Origin: Dyella monticola
Lineage (GTDB): Bacteria > Pseudomonadota > Gammaproteobacteria > Xanthomonadales > Rhodanobacteraceae
DNA length: 64,000 bases
Assembly (NCBI RefSeq): GCF_003363155.1
Contig: NZ_QRBE01000001.1
Span: 434,001 to 498,000, forward strand
Direction: 5' to 3'
Shown: one piece after another, positions 54,025-63,234 of the stretch
Position numbering within the stretch: position 1 is the stretch's first letter
How the letters are laid out: each line of letters starts with the position of its first letter
Program-made: the position numbers and the translations under genes
Notes under the pieces: generated by a model
What the model was told of the DNA's origin: nothing
Databases searched by the model: none
What the model saw: the letters and a program-made list of their open reading frames with translations, nothing else

Positions 54025-55647
54025 GTGTCGTCTTCGCGTCGCGATTTTCTGAAATGGTCCATGTGGGGTCTTGGAGCGAGCGCATGGCCTCTGCGCACGC
54101 TGGCGCACGACATGTCCTCGATGCCCAAGCGAAAAATGGGCGGTGGCGTTTTGTGCAAGCACATGGTGGCCGATCAAGGCAAAGTGCCTTTGCTGCTCGA
54201 TCCGGCCAAACTCACGCCGTTCGTCGATCCCTTGCCACTGCCGCCCGTGCTGCGCGCCGACCAGGGTGCGTTGTTGCGCGTCGATATGAAGGAAGCCGCG
54301 CAGCGTCTGCATCGCGATCTGCCGCCGACACGGGTGTGGACGTACGGCGGTTGCATGCCAGGACCTACGATTGAGGCGCGAAGCGGCACGCCAGCGCGCA
54401 TCGAATGGCGCAACACGCTGCCCACCAGACACTTTCTGCCGATCGATCACCGCATTCACGGCGCTGAAAAAGACAAACCGGAAGTACGCGCCATCGTGCA
54501 TGTGCATGGCGCCTGCGTGCCCACCGCCAGCGATGGGTATCCGGATGATTGGTATGTGCCGGGGCAGTCACGCCTCGACACTTATCCCAACAAGCAAGAC
54601 GCGGCGACGCTCTGGTATCACGACCATGCGATGGGTATCAACCGTCTGAACATTTATGCGGGCATGTTCGGCAACCTGATTGTGCGCGATGAGCATGAGC
54701 TGGCACTGGGATTACCGCAGGGCGAGCAGGAGATTCCACTCACGCTGAGCGATCGCCTGCTGACCGAGGACGCGCAGTTGTATTACCCCGTTTCCGGCAA
54801 TAGTGAAGCGCCGTGGGTGTCGGAAGTGTTTGGCAACGCCATGTTGGTGAATGGCGCGATCCTGCCCTATCTCGATGTACAACCTCGCCGTTATCGTTTT
54901 CGCGTGCTCAATGCCGCCAATGCGCGTTTCTTCCATCTGAAGTTGTCCGGTGAGCAGCCCTTCCAGCAGATCGGCAGCGACCAGGGTTTGCTTGCCGCAC
55001 CCGTGTCCCTGAAAAGCGTGCTGATCGCACCGGCGGAGCGCGTCGACCTCATCGTCGATTTTTCTTCGATGGCCGGGCAGCAAGTAGAGCTGGTCAACGA
55101 TGCGCTGGCGATCATGCAGTTCCGTGTCGGCAGCGGCAGTGTTCGCGATACCAGTATGGTGCCGGCAGTGCTGCGCGACGTGCCGCGCATGCCCGAATCG
55201 TCAGCCACCCGCACGCGCCTGATGACGCTGGATCAATATGACGATTGCGTCGCCGAACCGATGCTGATGCTGCTCAATGGCAAGCGTTGGCATGAGCCCG
55301 TTACGGAAAAGCCGGTGCTGGGCAGTACGGAGATATGGAGCCTCATCAACCTGACGGACGACACGCACCCGATCCATCTGCATATGGTGCGCTTTCAGAT
55401 TCTGGATCGCCGACCGTTCGATCAGGGGCAATGGCTGGAGTCGAAAACCATTCGTTATACCGGCGCGGCGCAGCCGCCGGTGTCAGGCGAAGCTGGCTGG
55501 AAAGATGTGGCGCAGGCGTGGCCGGGCATGATTACGCGCATCATCGTGCGATTCGACGGTTACGTGGGCCGCTACGTGTGGCATTGCCATCTGCTGGAGC
55601 ATGAGGCGAATGAAATGATGCGGCCGTTCGAGGTGGTTCCCGCCTAG
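54025..55647 (+). CDS. Tat-exported multicopper oxidase (CotA/bilirubin-oxidase-like)
   Basis: 540 residues from GTG 54025; GGAAG lies upstream, and starts further 5' would fall in the terminator. The N-terminus VSSSRRDFLKWSMWGLGASA is a twin-arginine signal. Copper ligands: HVHG (IVHVHGACVP), HDH (LWYHDHAMGIN), HPIHLH and HCHLLEHE, which give the trinuclear and type 1 sites. The axial ligand region after HCHLLEHE is NEMM, consistent with Met. It could oxidise phenolics, bilirubin-like compounds or metals. No copper-resistance genes adjoin it. Confidence 0.93.
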   Translation: MSSSRRDFLKWSMWGLGASAWPLRTLAHDMSSMPKRKMGGGVLCKHMVADQGKVPLLLDPAKLTPFVDPLPLPPVLRADQGALLRVDMKEAAQRLHRDLPPTRVWTYGGCMPGPTIEARSGTPARIEWRNTLPTRHFLPIDHRIHGAEKDKPEVRAIVHVHGACVPTASDGYPDDWYVPGQSRLDTYPNKQDAATLWYHDHAMGINRLNIYAGMFGNLIVRDEHELALGLPQGEQEIPLTLSDRLLTEDAQLYYPVSGNSEAPWVSEVFGNAMLVNGAILPYLDVQPRRYRFRVLNAANARFFHLKLSGEQPFQQIGSDQGLLAAPVSLKSVLIAPAERVDLIVDFSSMAGQQVELVNDALAIMQFRVGSGSVRDTSMVPAVLRDVPRMPESSATRTRLMTLDQYDDCVAEPMLMLLNGKRWHEPVTEKPVLGSTEIWSLINLTDDTHPIHLHMVRFQILDRRPFDQGQWLESKTIRYTGAAQPPVSGEAGWKDVAQAWPGMITRIIVRFDGYVGRYVWHCHLLEHEANEMMRPFEVVPA

Positions 55648-55648
55648 T

Positions 55649-55676
55649 CGTCATTCCGGCCTTCACCAGAATGACG
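55649..55676. repeat. Palindromic repeat CGTCATTC type
   Basis: CGTCATTC (55649-55656) pairs with GAATGACG (55669-55676), with a CGGCCTTCACCA interior. It starts one base after the oxidase stop, between convergent genes. Confidence 0.65.
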
Positions 55677-55704
55677 GTCACGCCGTGTGAGCGGTGAAAA
55701 GCAA

Positions 55705-57513
55705 TCACTTGGTCGCAATATTTCCCAACTGCGCCGCATCCACCCGCAATACCGGATAGAGCCCCACGCGTTGCACCGTGTACCAGGGCGAGCGTTCGTA
55801 GAAGAAATTCAACCGCGCACGGCTGCTTGCCGCGAAGCTTGGATCGTCATGCAGTTTCTGCTCGAACTCGGCCTTCAGCTTCGGATCCTTCGCCATCATG
55901 TCACGCGCCAATTTTTCCAGCACGCGCGGCTCGCCATATTCCTTCTGTTCAAAAATGGCGTTGAGATAGCCCCAGCGCAATAGTGAATCGGGCGCTTGCG
56001 GTTCCAGTAGTTCGATGGCGACATTTGCAGTGCGCTGATTCAAAGGCACGATGACCGATCCGGCCGGAAGCGTTACTTCGACCGGTTCGGCATGCACGCT
56101 AAAGCTCTTCAGCATCAGGTGGCTCTCAAACGGTTCGGCGGCCCATTGGGGCTGGCCGAGCTGGTAAGCCGTGGCATCGATTTGCTTCATCGGACGGCCG
56201 ATGCGTCGATAGGCAATGCCGTGCGCATCCAGCTTCTCGATAATCGTTGTCCACTCGGCGGGCACGACATACGCCGCAGGTGGCGTAATGGATAGATCGG
56301 GCAAAAGACCGTTGTAATTGTCGATGCGATAGGTAACCGGCTTGCTCGGATCGTAGTGAATCCAAAGGTCGTTGGAGATGTCGCTGTGCGTCTGTGTGAA
56401 CGCGTAGCCTTTCAGTTCGAACGGCGTCGCGGTGGGATCGGGTTTGAACGTCAACGGTACCTGCGCATGGGAATCGCTGGCGCGCGCGATCGTGTCGGCA
56501 TCGGCCTTTTGTGTGGCTGCGAGCAGTGCCGCCGGATCGTGATCGATATCCTGCAGCACTACGCGCACCAGGTCATACACCGCATGCACGCGCACCGCGT
56601 AAGGCTTGAGCATGTGCGTTTCGATCAGCAGGGCAGGACGATTTTGCAGCGCGGCGTAGCCCGTGGAAAATCGCGGTCCGGAACCGAAATTCTCGATGCC
56701 TTTGCGCGGATCGCGGCCATCCTTGAACTCAAGGTAGATGGATGCCAGATGGCCAAGTTTCTCGTATGCGGGTATCGCCTGGTCCACCATGAGGGTGTGT
56801 TGCCACTGGGCAATGACCGGGTCGAGCTTGTGTGGATCTTCGGTGTACCAGGTGAGGTCGTATTGATAGTCCGCACCGTCGGTGGTGTGTACATCGATCA
56901 GGAAATCCGGCACCCACTTCTGCCACAACCTCAGCCACGCCAGCATCTCCGGCGCATCGGCCTTGATGTAGTCGCGATTGAGATTGAGGTATTGCGACTG
57001 TCCCCTGAAGCCCATGCTTTCCGGGCCATTCTGGTTGATGCGGTTGTACGGTGAGCTTTGCTCATGTCCATCCACGCTGAACACGGGAATGTAGACAAGC
57101 ACGGCATGATCGAGCAGATGCAGATATTTGCCGGTCACGGTGATATCGCGCAACAGCATCAAGCCGGCGTCTTTGCCCTCGATCTCGCCGGGGTGAATGC
57201 CCGCTTGCAACAGCACGATGGGCTTATGTGCGGCGCGTGCAGCCTCGGGTGTAAACGTGCCGTCGCTGGTGGCAATCACGACCGTCATCGGGCGCCCTTG
57301 CGGCGTTATGCCGAAGGTTTCCAGCTTGATCTTGTCTGGCGCGGCTTGCTGCAATCGCTGCAGGTAAGCCAGCGTGGCTGCATAACTGGGCGTGGTGCGA
57401 AACTGCGATGTTTCGGCAGGCGTCGCCCAGTCATGGTCGTGCCGCTCGGTGGCGTGCGTATTCATGACCATTGCCGCAAGAAAAACGGCAAGCCATGCTC
57501 GGCGGATGATCAT
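55705..57513 (-). CDS. Exported M14-family zinc carboxypeptidase
   Basis: 602 residues. The signal peptide ends near ATERHD (residue about 23). The zinc motif is His107 and Glu110 (GIHPGEIEGKD), with DVHTTDGADYQY supplying the distal His; NLNRDYIK resembles the substrate-binding NxNRN motif. TRPSYA-like opening TTPSYAATLAYLQRL is typical of the family. The C-terminal half (about 400-600) is a beta-rich extension of unknown role. Its start overlaps the DUF502 stop by 4 bases, so the two are coupled. Confidence 0.9.
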   Translation of the reverse strand: MIIRRAWLAVFLAAMVMNTHATERHDHDWATPAETSQFRTTPSYAATLAYLQRLQQAAPDKIKLETFGITPQGRPMTVVIATSDGTFTPEAARAAHKPIVLLQAGIHPGEIEGKDAGLMLLRDITVTGKYLHLLDHAVLVYIPVFSVDGHEQSSPYNRINQNGPESMGFRGQSQYLNLNRDYIKADAPEMLAWLRLWQKWVPDFLIDVHTTDGADYQYDLTWYTEDPHKLDPVIAQWQHTLMVDQAIPAYEKLGHLASIYLEFKDGRDPRKGIENFGSGPRFSTGYAALQNRPALLIETHMLKPYAVRVHAVYDLVRVVLQDIDHDPAALLAATQKADADTIARASDSHAQVPLTFKPDPTATPFELKGYAFTQTHSDISNDLWIHYDPSKPVTYRIDNYNGLLPDLSITPPAAYVVPAEWTTIIEKLDAHGIAYRRIGRPMKQIDATAYQLGQPQWAAEPFESHLMLKSFSVHAEPVEVTLPAGSVIVPLNQRTANVAIELLEPQAPDSLLRWGYLNAIFEQKEYGEPRVLEKLARDMMAKDPKLKAEFEQKLHDDPSFAASSRARLNFFYERSPWYTVQRVGLYPVLRVDAAQLGNIATK

Positions 57514-58178
57514 GCGTGATCCTTGGTGGGTAGCGCAGCGGGCGACGCCGGCAGGGTATCAGGCGCCACGGCGCCGCCGGATATGATGAAAGCCATGGCT
57601 TGATCCATCGTCCAATCGGTGGGCGTCAGTTCGTCCAGCGGAACCACTTCCAGATAGCCTCCGGTCGGGTTGGGTGTGGTGGGAATGAAAACGGCAGCCA
57701 TTTCGCGGCCGGTACCTTCTTCGGTCATCACGCGCGTCACAAAGCCGACCACTTTCATGCCCTTGCGCGGGAAATCCACCAGCACCACGCGCTGCACGCC
57801 GCCGGGTTTGTTTTGCAGCACCGTCATCAGCTTCTTGGTGCCGCCATAAATGGTTTGCACCAGCGGAATGCGCTGCAGCAGGCTGTCGAACGCGTGTAGC
57901 AGACGCTGACCGATCATGCGATTGGCCAGGAAGCCAAGCAGGTAAAGGGCGATCAGGGTAAGCAACAAGGCCAGTACATAAGTCACCCAGCCGTGACTGA
58001 GTTGCTCCACCGCCTGGGGTGAAACCCAGCCCAGCGCACCCATGAACGCCGCCACCAACGGCGCGCCCAGGCTGGCCAGGAACCCTACGATAAATTTGAA
58101 GACCAGCCAGGTCACCCATAACGGCATGAAGGTAAGCAGGCCGGTGATGAGATAGCGTTTCAGGCGCAACGGGTGCAT
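57510..58178 (-). CDS. DUF502 inner-membrane protein
   Basis: 222 residues from ATG 58178 (the frame is open to 58382). Two helices flank a short loop (about residues 9-30 and 55-80). The conserved DUF502 core follows: RIPLVQTIYGGTKKLMTVL, VVLVDFPRKGMKVVGFVT and FIPTTPNPTGGYLEVVP. The function of the family is not established in bacteria; plant relatives (COV) act at membranes. It is upstream of and overlapping the M14 peptidase gene, and divergent from the ECF sigma gene. Confidence 0.9.
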   Translation of the reverse strand: MHPLRLKRYLITGLLTFMPLWVTWLVFKFIVGFLASLGAPLVAAFMGALGWVSPQAVEQLSHGWVTYVLALLLTLIALYLLGFLANRMIGQRLLHAFDSLLQRIPLVQTIYGGTKKLMTVLQNKPGGVQRVVLVDFPRKGMKVVGFVTRVMTEEGTGREMAAVFIPTTPNPTGGYLEVVPLDELTPTDWTMDQAMAFIISGGAVAPDTLPASPAALPTKDHA

Positions 58179-58289
58179 GGAGGGGCTCGGAAGGCGGGTG
58201 AGGGGTTGCTTATTGTAGGAGCCCCAAAGTCTGGCTGTGATTTTTTTCGTGGTATGGCGAATAACAGGGATAACGATAGGGAACCGACC

Positions 58290-58814
58290 ATGCACGGACA
58301 GGAGCGCCAACAGGTTTTCGAAAAGCTGCTGCGCGAGCACCAGCGGATCGTGTTCAAGGTCGTGTCTGTGTATGCGCGCCATCCGGACGATCGCAATGAT
58401 CTGATGCAGGAAATTTGCGTGCAGCTGTGGCGTTCATTCCCCAGGTTCGATGAAAAGCGCGCACAATTTTCCACCTGGATGTACCGGGTGGCGCTCAATG
58501 TCGCGATTTCGCAGGTTCGCCGGCAGCCATCGCAGGGCGCTCGGATCGAACCCTTGCAACAGCATCATTTGGACACGATCGGCGACACGCAAGGTGTGCC
58601 CGATTATGACGAGCGCATCGAGGCGTTATATGGCTTCATCGACCAGCTCGATCACCTTAATCGTGCGCTGATCCTGCTTTATTTGGAGGACCGCAGTTAT
58701 CGCCAGATCGCCGACATCCTCGGTATCAGCGAAACCAATGTGGCGACCAAGATCAGTCGCATCAAGCAGAAACTTCGCAGCCAGATGACGGGCGTCGAGC
58801 CCGCGGGAGCATGA
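58290..58814 (+). CDS. ECF-type RNA polymerase sigma factor
   Basis: 174 residues from ATG 58290, chosen for AGGGA eight bases upstream; an earlier in-frame ATG at 58254 lacks a site. Region 2: RIVFKVVSVYARHPDDRNDL, MQEICVQLWRSF and FSTWMYRVALNVAI. Region 4: LNRALILLYLEDRSYRQIAD, then the helix-turn-helix LGISETNVATKISRIKQKL. It overlaps the next gene, a membrane protein, by 4 bases. The region 4 pattern and genomic pairing recur in Xanthomonadales; the signal is unknown. Confidence 0.92.
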   Translation: MHGQERQQVFEKLLREHQRIVFKVVSVYARHPDDRNDLMQEICVQLWRSFPRFDEKRAQFSTWMYRVALNVAISQVRRQPSQGARIEPLQQHHLDTIGDTQGVPDYDERIEALYGFIDQLDHLNRALILLYLEDRSYRQIADILGISETNVATKISRIKQKLRSQMTGVEPAGA

Positions 58815-59467
58815 CGATGGAACTGGATGACATGAAGCTTGCCTGGCAGGCCCTCAATCGTCAGTTGGAGCGACAGCAAACGCTGAGCACGCAATTATTT
58901 CTGGAGAGCCGTCTGGATAAGGTACGACATGGTTTGCGGCCGCTTTTTTGGGGGCAAGTCCTGCAAATCGTTTTTGGCGCGTTGATAAGCGTAATGGCCG
59001 CTTCGTTCTGGGTTTCACGAGTGACCATGACGCCGCTTTTGCTGTGGGGCGTACTCGTGCATGTTTTGGGCATCTTTATGATCGTGGCGGGCGCGCGGAA
59101 TCTGTATTTGCTCCAACGTATCGATTATTCCGCGCCGATTCTCGACATCCAGCGCCGCATCGCGCAGTTACGCGCTTGGCGCGCGCGGGTGGAAGGGCCC
59201 GCTTCGGCCGTTTTGGGCGCGGTCGTATGGGTGCCCCTCATCATGATCGAGTTGGTTCGTAACGGCTTGAATCCAGATAGTGTCACGTCCGAACTGGGCT
59301 CGTATCTCGTGATTTCGGGCGTCGTATCGCTTGGCCTGGTTTTATTGGCGTACGGGTTGATCCGTTACTTCGGCCAGCGGCGCTGGTTGGAGAACAACTG
59401 GGCGGGTACCAGCGTGCAGCGCGCCGAATCCATGCTTGAGGACATTGCCCGCTTCATGCACGAATGA
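58811..59467 (+). CDS. Membrane protein coupled to ECF sigma factor (putative anti-sigma)
   Basis: 218 residues. The N-terminal 45 residues are helical and charged (ELDDMKLAWQALNRQLERQQ), a likely sigma-binding part. Four hydrophobic segments are seen (about 50-70, 76-93, 133-152, 165-187), and the C-terminus is charged. It starts within the sigma stop (ATGA) at 58811; ATG 58817 is an alternative. No zinc-binding anti-sigma motif. The role is inferred from gene pairing. Confidence 0.6.
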   Translation: MTMELDDMKLAWQALNRQLERQQTLSTQLFLESRLDKVRHGLRPLFWGQVLQIVFGALISVMAASFWVSRVTMTPLLLWGVLVHVLGIFMIVAGARNLYLLQRIDYSAPILDIQRRIAQLRAWRARVEGPASAVLGAVVWVPLIMIELVRNGLNPDSVTSELGSYLVISGVVSLGLVLLAYGLIRYFGQRRWLENNWAGTSVQRAESMLEDIARFMHE

Positions 59468-59474
59468 AGCGCAA

Positions 59475-59927
59475 TCAGCGATGCCGTGGCTTCAGACGCA
59501 CATAGAGTTGCTTGCGTACCAGGGCGACCAATTCACCGCTGGCCGTGCGGATGGGCACGTCGAACCATTGCAGCACTTTTTCACCATTCGCCGCGGCGGC
59601 GCGCAAGTCATCGAGCACGTGTTGTTCGAGTTTGAAGTGGGCGTAGACGTCTTCGCGGCCAGGGGCAACAAAATCGATGGTGCCGGCCTTGTCCCACACG
59701 TAATGATCGTTGCCCAGGTGATGCAGGACCAGCAGCATCCAGAATGGATCGGCCATCGCGAAAAGGCTGCCACCGAATTGGGTGCGTACGTAGTTCCGGT
59801 TCCAAGGACGCAATCGAAGCACGACGCGTGCTTGGGTGTAGTCGTTATCCAGACTCAGCAGGCGGATGCCGCTAAAGAAGAACGGCGGCCACAGATTCAG
59901 CAGTCGGCGAAATGTGGAAGCGCGCAT
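59475..59927 (-). CDS. DUF4442 hotdog-fold protein
   Basis: 150 residues matching DUF4442: opening RLLNLWPPFFFSGIRLLSLD, then RVVLRLRPWNRNYVRTQFGG, and FAMADPFWMLLVLHHLG. The fold is that of hotdog thioesterases, suggesting an acyl-CoA or acyl-ACP thioesterase, but catalytic residues cannot be assigned with confidence. Convergent with the membrane protein gene, 7 bases apart. Confidence 0.88.
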   Translation of the reverse strand: MRASTFRRLLNLWPPFFFSGIRLLSLDNDYTQARVVLRLRPWNRNYVRTQFGGSLFAMADPFWMLLVLHHLGNDHYVWDKAGTIDFVAPGREDVYAHFKLEQHVLDDLRAAAANGEKVLQWFDVPIRTASGELVALVRKQLYVRLKPRHR

Positions 59928-60099
59928 GGGGAGCTCCAGGAGGAGCCCTCAACTTACCATACTTGTGCGTATGGGTTGGATTTTGCGCTCAGAATCGCGC
60001 CGATCTTATCCATCGGCATCACCGCCCCTGTTCCTGTTTACAGCACCCCTGGAATCACGGCTAAATAGGCGCGTTCGAACAGGGACAGAGGGGACGAAC

Positions 60100-62091
60100 A
60101 TGCTGGGGAGCTTGCTGCTGGCCGTGGCGTTATCTGCCGCGCCACAAACAACGGTTGTACTTGATGCAAACAGCCGCGCGTTGATCGGGGACGCTGAACA
60201 CCAAGACATGCAGTTGTCTCCCAACGGCAGATACATCGCCGTTGCCAGGCACGAACAAGGCGGAAGCTTTGTACTGATCTTGAGTGCCGCCGATCAGACC
60301 TTGGTGAAAAGCCTCGATTTGGGTCCGGGCGCGGAGGTCGGAAGTATCGATTGGCTCGGCTCGGACAAGCTGATCGTGGATATGAATCGCAAGCGCAATG
60401 ATTTCGGTGGGTCGATCTGGGATCCATGGTTTTTACTGTTCACGATGAGCAGCAAACATGGCGTGTCGTTTCCTGCCAATTTCATCGGCAAGATCGATAA
60501 CGACGACCAGCACATACTTGTCAGCTCCTGCGAGAGTCGCGGCGAGGGATGCGCGTGCAAGCATGAAGACCATCACGGCTGCATTTACGAAGCCGCGGTG
60601 ATGGACGTCAACGACCTGCGCGAAGGCAGTCGCAAGACCATCGCCGTGGCACCGGTCGAGGACGCGAGCTTCACGGCTGATCATGCTGGAGCTATCCGCT
60701 TTGCGTGGGCCGTGAACGATCAGGATCAATCCAAGCTCTACGTCACCAATAACGGCAAGGATTGGACGCTGCTCAATGATGAGAGCATCAGCAACGTCGA
60801 CATCGCCCCAGTAGGAATCTCTCGCGATAATCGCTCGGCCTATTTGCAGGTAGAGCATACGGATGGCCCCGATAGCATCGAGCGGTATGATTTCGCGACC
60901 GGCACACGCACCGTGCTGTTGCGCGATGCCGTATCCGATCCCTTGAGCATTATTTATTCGATGGATCATCGTGAACCGATCGGAGCGTTCTTCGGTCCAG
61001 GGCGGCCACAAGCGCGATTCTGGGATCCGGCAAGCCTTGACGCCCGCTGGCGCATAGCCATCAACAAAGCCTTTCCCGACTCCACCTGCGGCGTGCCAAG
61101 CGCCGACGCGGACGGTAGCCTGGTCATCGTATCCACAGAAAACGACCGCGATCCGGGTGCCTTTTATCTGCTCGACGTGGCACACCACAAAGCAACGCTG
61201 CTGGCGCGCAAGTACCCCAGCATCGATCCCAAGAAAGGGCTGCCTACCGAACCGTTCGCGATGAAAGCCCGGGACGGCCTCCCGCTCTATGGTTTCGTGA
61301 CGCGACCGGCCGGCGCCAGAACCGCAGCACCCGCCGTCGTGATCGTGCATGGCGGCCCCTATGACATAGACGACGAGTGGGGGTTCGACCCGGAAGTGCA
61401 ATTGCTGGCCCAGCACGGTTATGCCGTCGTGCGCGTCAACTTTCGCGGGTCGGCTGGATTTGGCCTGCCGTTCGCCGAACGCGGCTACAGGCAATGGGGC
61501 GCGGCCATGCAAGACGACGTGACCGATGCAACGCACTGGGCGATCGACCAAGGCATCGCCGATCCCAAGCGCATCTGCATTTATGGTGCCAGTTACGGCG
61601 GTTACGCGGCGTTGATGGGCGTTGTCCGCGAGCCCAGTCTGTATCGCTGCGCAGCCGGCCTGTCAGGTGTGTACGACCTGTCCAAGATGTACTCGTGGGG
61701 AGACACGCACCGCAGCGACCTTGGCGTCTACTATCTGCATCGGGTACTTGGCAGCGACAAAGCGCAGTTGGATAGCCGCTCACCGGCTAAGCACGGCGCC
61801 GATATCAAGGTGCCGGTGCTGTTGGCGCACGGTGTTTACGACGTTCGAGCCCCGATCTATCACGCCGAAGAAATGCGAGGCGCGCTCAACAGTGCAGGCA
61901 ACGCGCCTGAGTATCTACGCTACGACAACGAAGGGCATGGACTTGGCACAGTCGATCATCGCGTTGACTTCTATTCGCACCTTCTGGGATTCCTGGACGC
62001 CAACCTTGGTGTGAAGACGGCCGATACGTCGGCGCAGGTTGCACCAGATCCAACTCAGCAAGCCGGACCTGTATCAACCACCGTGCACTGA
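60100..62091 (+). CDS. Exported S9-family prolyl oligopeptidase-type peptidase
   Basis: 663 residues from ATG 60100 (AGAGGGG upstream); the frame is open to 59866 but that part lacks support. A short signal peptide ends near ALSAAP. The beta-propeller (about 25-400) includes a Cys/His-rich loop (EGCACKHEDHHGC, about residue 150) which is unusual. The hydrolase domain has GGPYDIDDEWGFDP, nucleophile Ser498 in YGASYGGYAA, acid Asp near VYDVRAP and His in NEGHGL. Dipeptidyl/acylaminoacyl-peptidase type. Confidence 0.93.
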   Translation: MLGSLLLAVALSAAPQTTVVLDANSRALIGDAEHQDMQLSPNGRYIAVARHEQGGSFVLILSAADQTLVKSLDLGPGAEVGSIDWLGSDKLIVDMNRKRNDFGGSIWDPWFLLFTMSSKHGVSFPANFIGKIDNDDQHILVSSCESRGEGCACKHEDHHGCIYEAAVMDVNDLREGSRKTIAVAPVEDASFTADHAGAIRFAWAVNDQDQSKLYVTNNGKDWTLLNDESISNVDIAPVGISRDNRSAYLQVEHTDGPDSIERYDFATGTRTVLLRDAVSDPLSIIYSMDHREPIGAFFGPGRPQARFWDPASLDARWRIAINKAFPDSTCGVPSADADGSLVIVSTENDRDPGAFYLLDVAHHKATLLARKYPSIDPKKGLPTEPFAMKARDGLPLYGFVTRPAGARTAAPAVVIVHGGPYDIDDEWGFDPEVQLLAQHGYAVVRVNFRGSAGFGLPFAERGYRQWGAAMQDDVTDATHWAIDQGIADPKRICIYGASYGGYAALMGVVREPSLYRCAAGLSGVYDLSKMYSWGDTHRSDLGVYYLHRVLGSDKAQLDSRSPAKHGADIKVPVLLAHGVYDVRAPIYHAEEMRGALNSAGNAPEYLRYDNEGHGLGTVDHRVDFYSHLLGFLDANLGVKTADTSAQVAPDPTQQAGPVSTTVH

Positions 62092-62150
62092 CCGAAAAAG
62101 GCGTTTGGCGCATCGCCTATTGCAGGCGGCTTCGAGCCAGCTGATCGGGT

Positions 62151-62173
62151 GCGGACCATGGATATTGGTCCGC
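62151..62173. repeat. Inverted repeat between S9 peptidase and cnoX genes
   Basis: Perfect 8 bp stem GCGGACCA (62151-62158) / TGGTCCGC (62166-62173) in the 181-base convergent gap, followed by a CCCTCTTCGCAAGGGAGAGG element (62186 on). It may serve as a transcript end; no U-tract. Confidence 0.5.
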
Positions 62174-62272
62174 GGCCTCCCCGAACCCTCTTCGCAAGGG
62201 AGAGGGATCGGGTCAGATGTATAGGAGCGTGTTCCCCAGTGCGAGTCGGTGGGGCCGACCGCTTGCGCGAAC

Positions 62273-63151
62273 TTAAAACAGCAACGACGCCATGCGGCGG
62301 CGATAGCGCCCCACCAGCTCTGCATCGTCCAGGGTATTGAAGGCGGCCAGCAGGCGCTTCTTTGCCTGGCCGTCGTTCCAGTCACGCGCTTTTTCCAGAA
62401 TGAGCAACCAGTGCTCCAGGCCTGCGGCGGGGTCATCGCCGAGCAGCAGGCGTACGCCCAGCAGATCGTGCGCTTCCCAATCGTGCGCATTGGCGTGAAT
62501 GCGCTGTTGCAGCACGTCCATGGCCGGCGTGCCTTCGAGCGAGCGGGCGAGGTCGAGTTGGCTGCGCAGGCGCACAGCGCGTGAATCGGTGGACAGGTTG
62601 GCGGGCAGGGCGTTGAGTTCGGCTTCGGCGGCGGCCGCGTGTCCGGCTTGTGCCAGTGCAACGGCCAGATCGAGCTTCAATTCCAGGCGATCCGGTTCGG
62701 CGGCAATGTCTTGCTGCAGGCGATTGATGGCCTGCTCGGGCGATTCGGGGGGGAGCTCGTCTTCGAGTTGTTCATCGACATCGCCTTCCAGCGGCTGAAT
62801 ATGGCGGGACAGGAACTGACGTAGCTGCCCTTCCGGCAGGGCACCGGCAAACCCGTCGAGAATTTGACCGTCTTTCACCAGGATAACGGTGGGAATGCTG
62901 CGGATGCCGAAGACGCCGGCCAGCTCCTGGTTTTTATCGACGTCGACCTTGCCTAGCCGGAACGCGCCGTTGTACTCGGTGGCAAGCTTTTCCAGCAGCG
63001 GGCCCAACGACTTGCACGGGCCGCACCAGGTGGCCCAGAAATCTACCAGCACGGGCGTGGTGAGCGAGGCCTGCAGTACGTCGGTCTCGAAATTCTCCTG
63101 GTCGACCTCAAAAATGTGCGGGGAGACAGCGGCGTTCACAGTAGGCTCCAT
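62273..63151 (-). CDS. cnoX: Thioredoxin-TPR co-chaperone CnoX (YbbN)
   Basis: 292 residues. N-terminal thioredoxin domain (about 10-115) with an intact redox motif WCGPC (residues 42-46), cis-Pro in IRSIPTVIL, and then a C-terminal helical TPR region (about 140-290, SPEQAINRLQQDIAAEPDRL and DAELVGRYRRRMASLLF). E. coli YbbN has lost the CGPC motif and acts as a holdase with GroEL/DnaK; here the active site suggests redox activity too. Single gene. Confidence 0.92.
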   Translation of the reverse strand: MEPTVNAAVSPHIFEVDQENFETDVLQASLTTPVLVDFWATWCGPCKSLGPLLEKLATEYNGAFRLGKVDVDKNQELAGVFGIRSIPTVILVKDGQILDGFAGALPEGQLRQFLSRHIQPLEGDVDEQLEDELPPESPEQAINRLQQDIAAEPDRLELKLDLAVALAQAGHAAAAEAELNALPANLSTDSRAVRLRSQLDLARSLEGTPAMDVLQQRIHANAHDWEAHDLLGVRLLLGDDPAAGLEHWLLILEKARDWNDGQAKKRLLAAFNTLDDAELVGRYRRRMASLLF

Positions 63152-63234
63152 CAGGATTATCCCAAGCAGATCGGGGCTTTCGGCAGCATATCAAGGACGC
63201 GCATGAGCCTTAAGGATTTGCGAGAATCGCAAGT

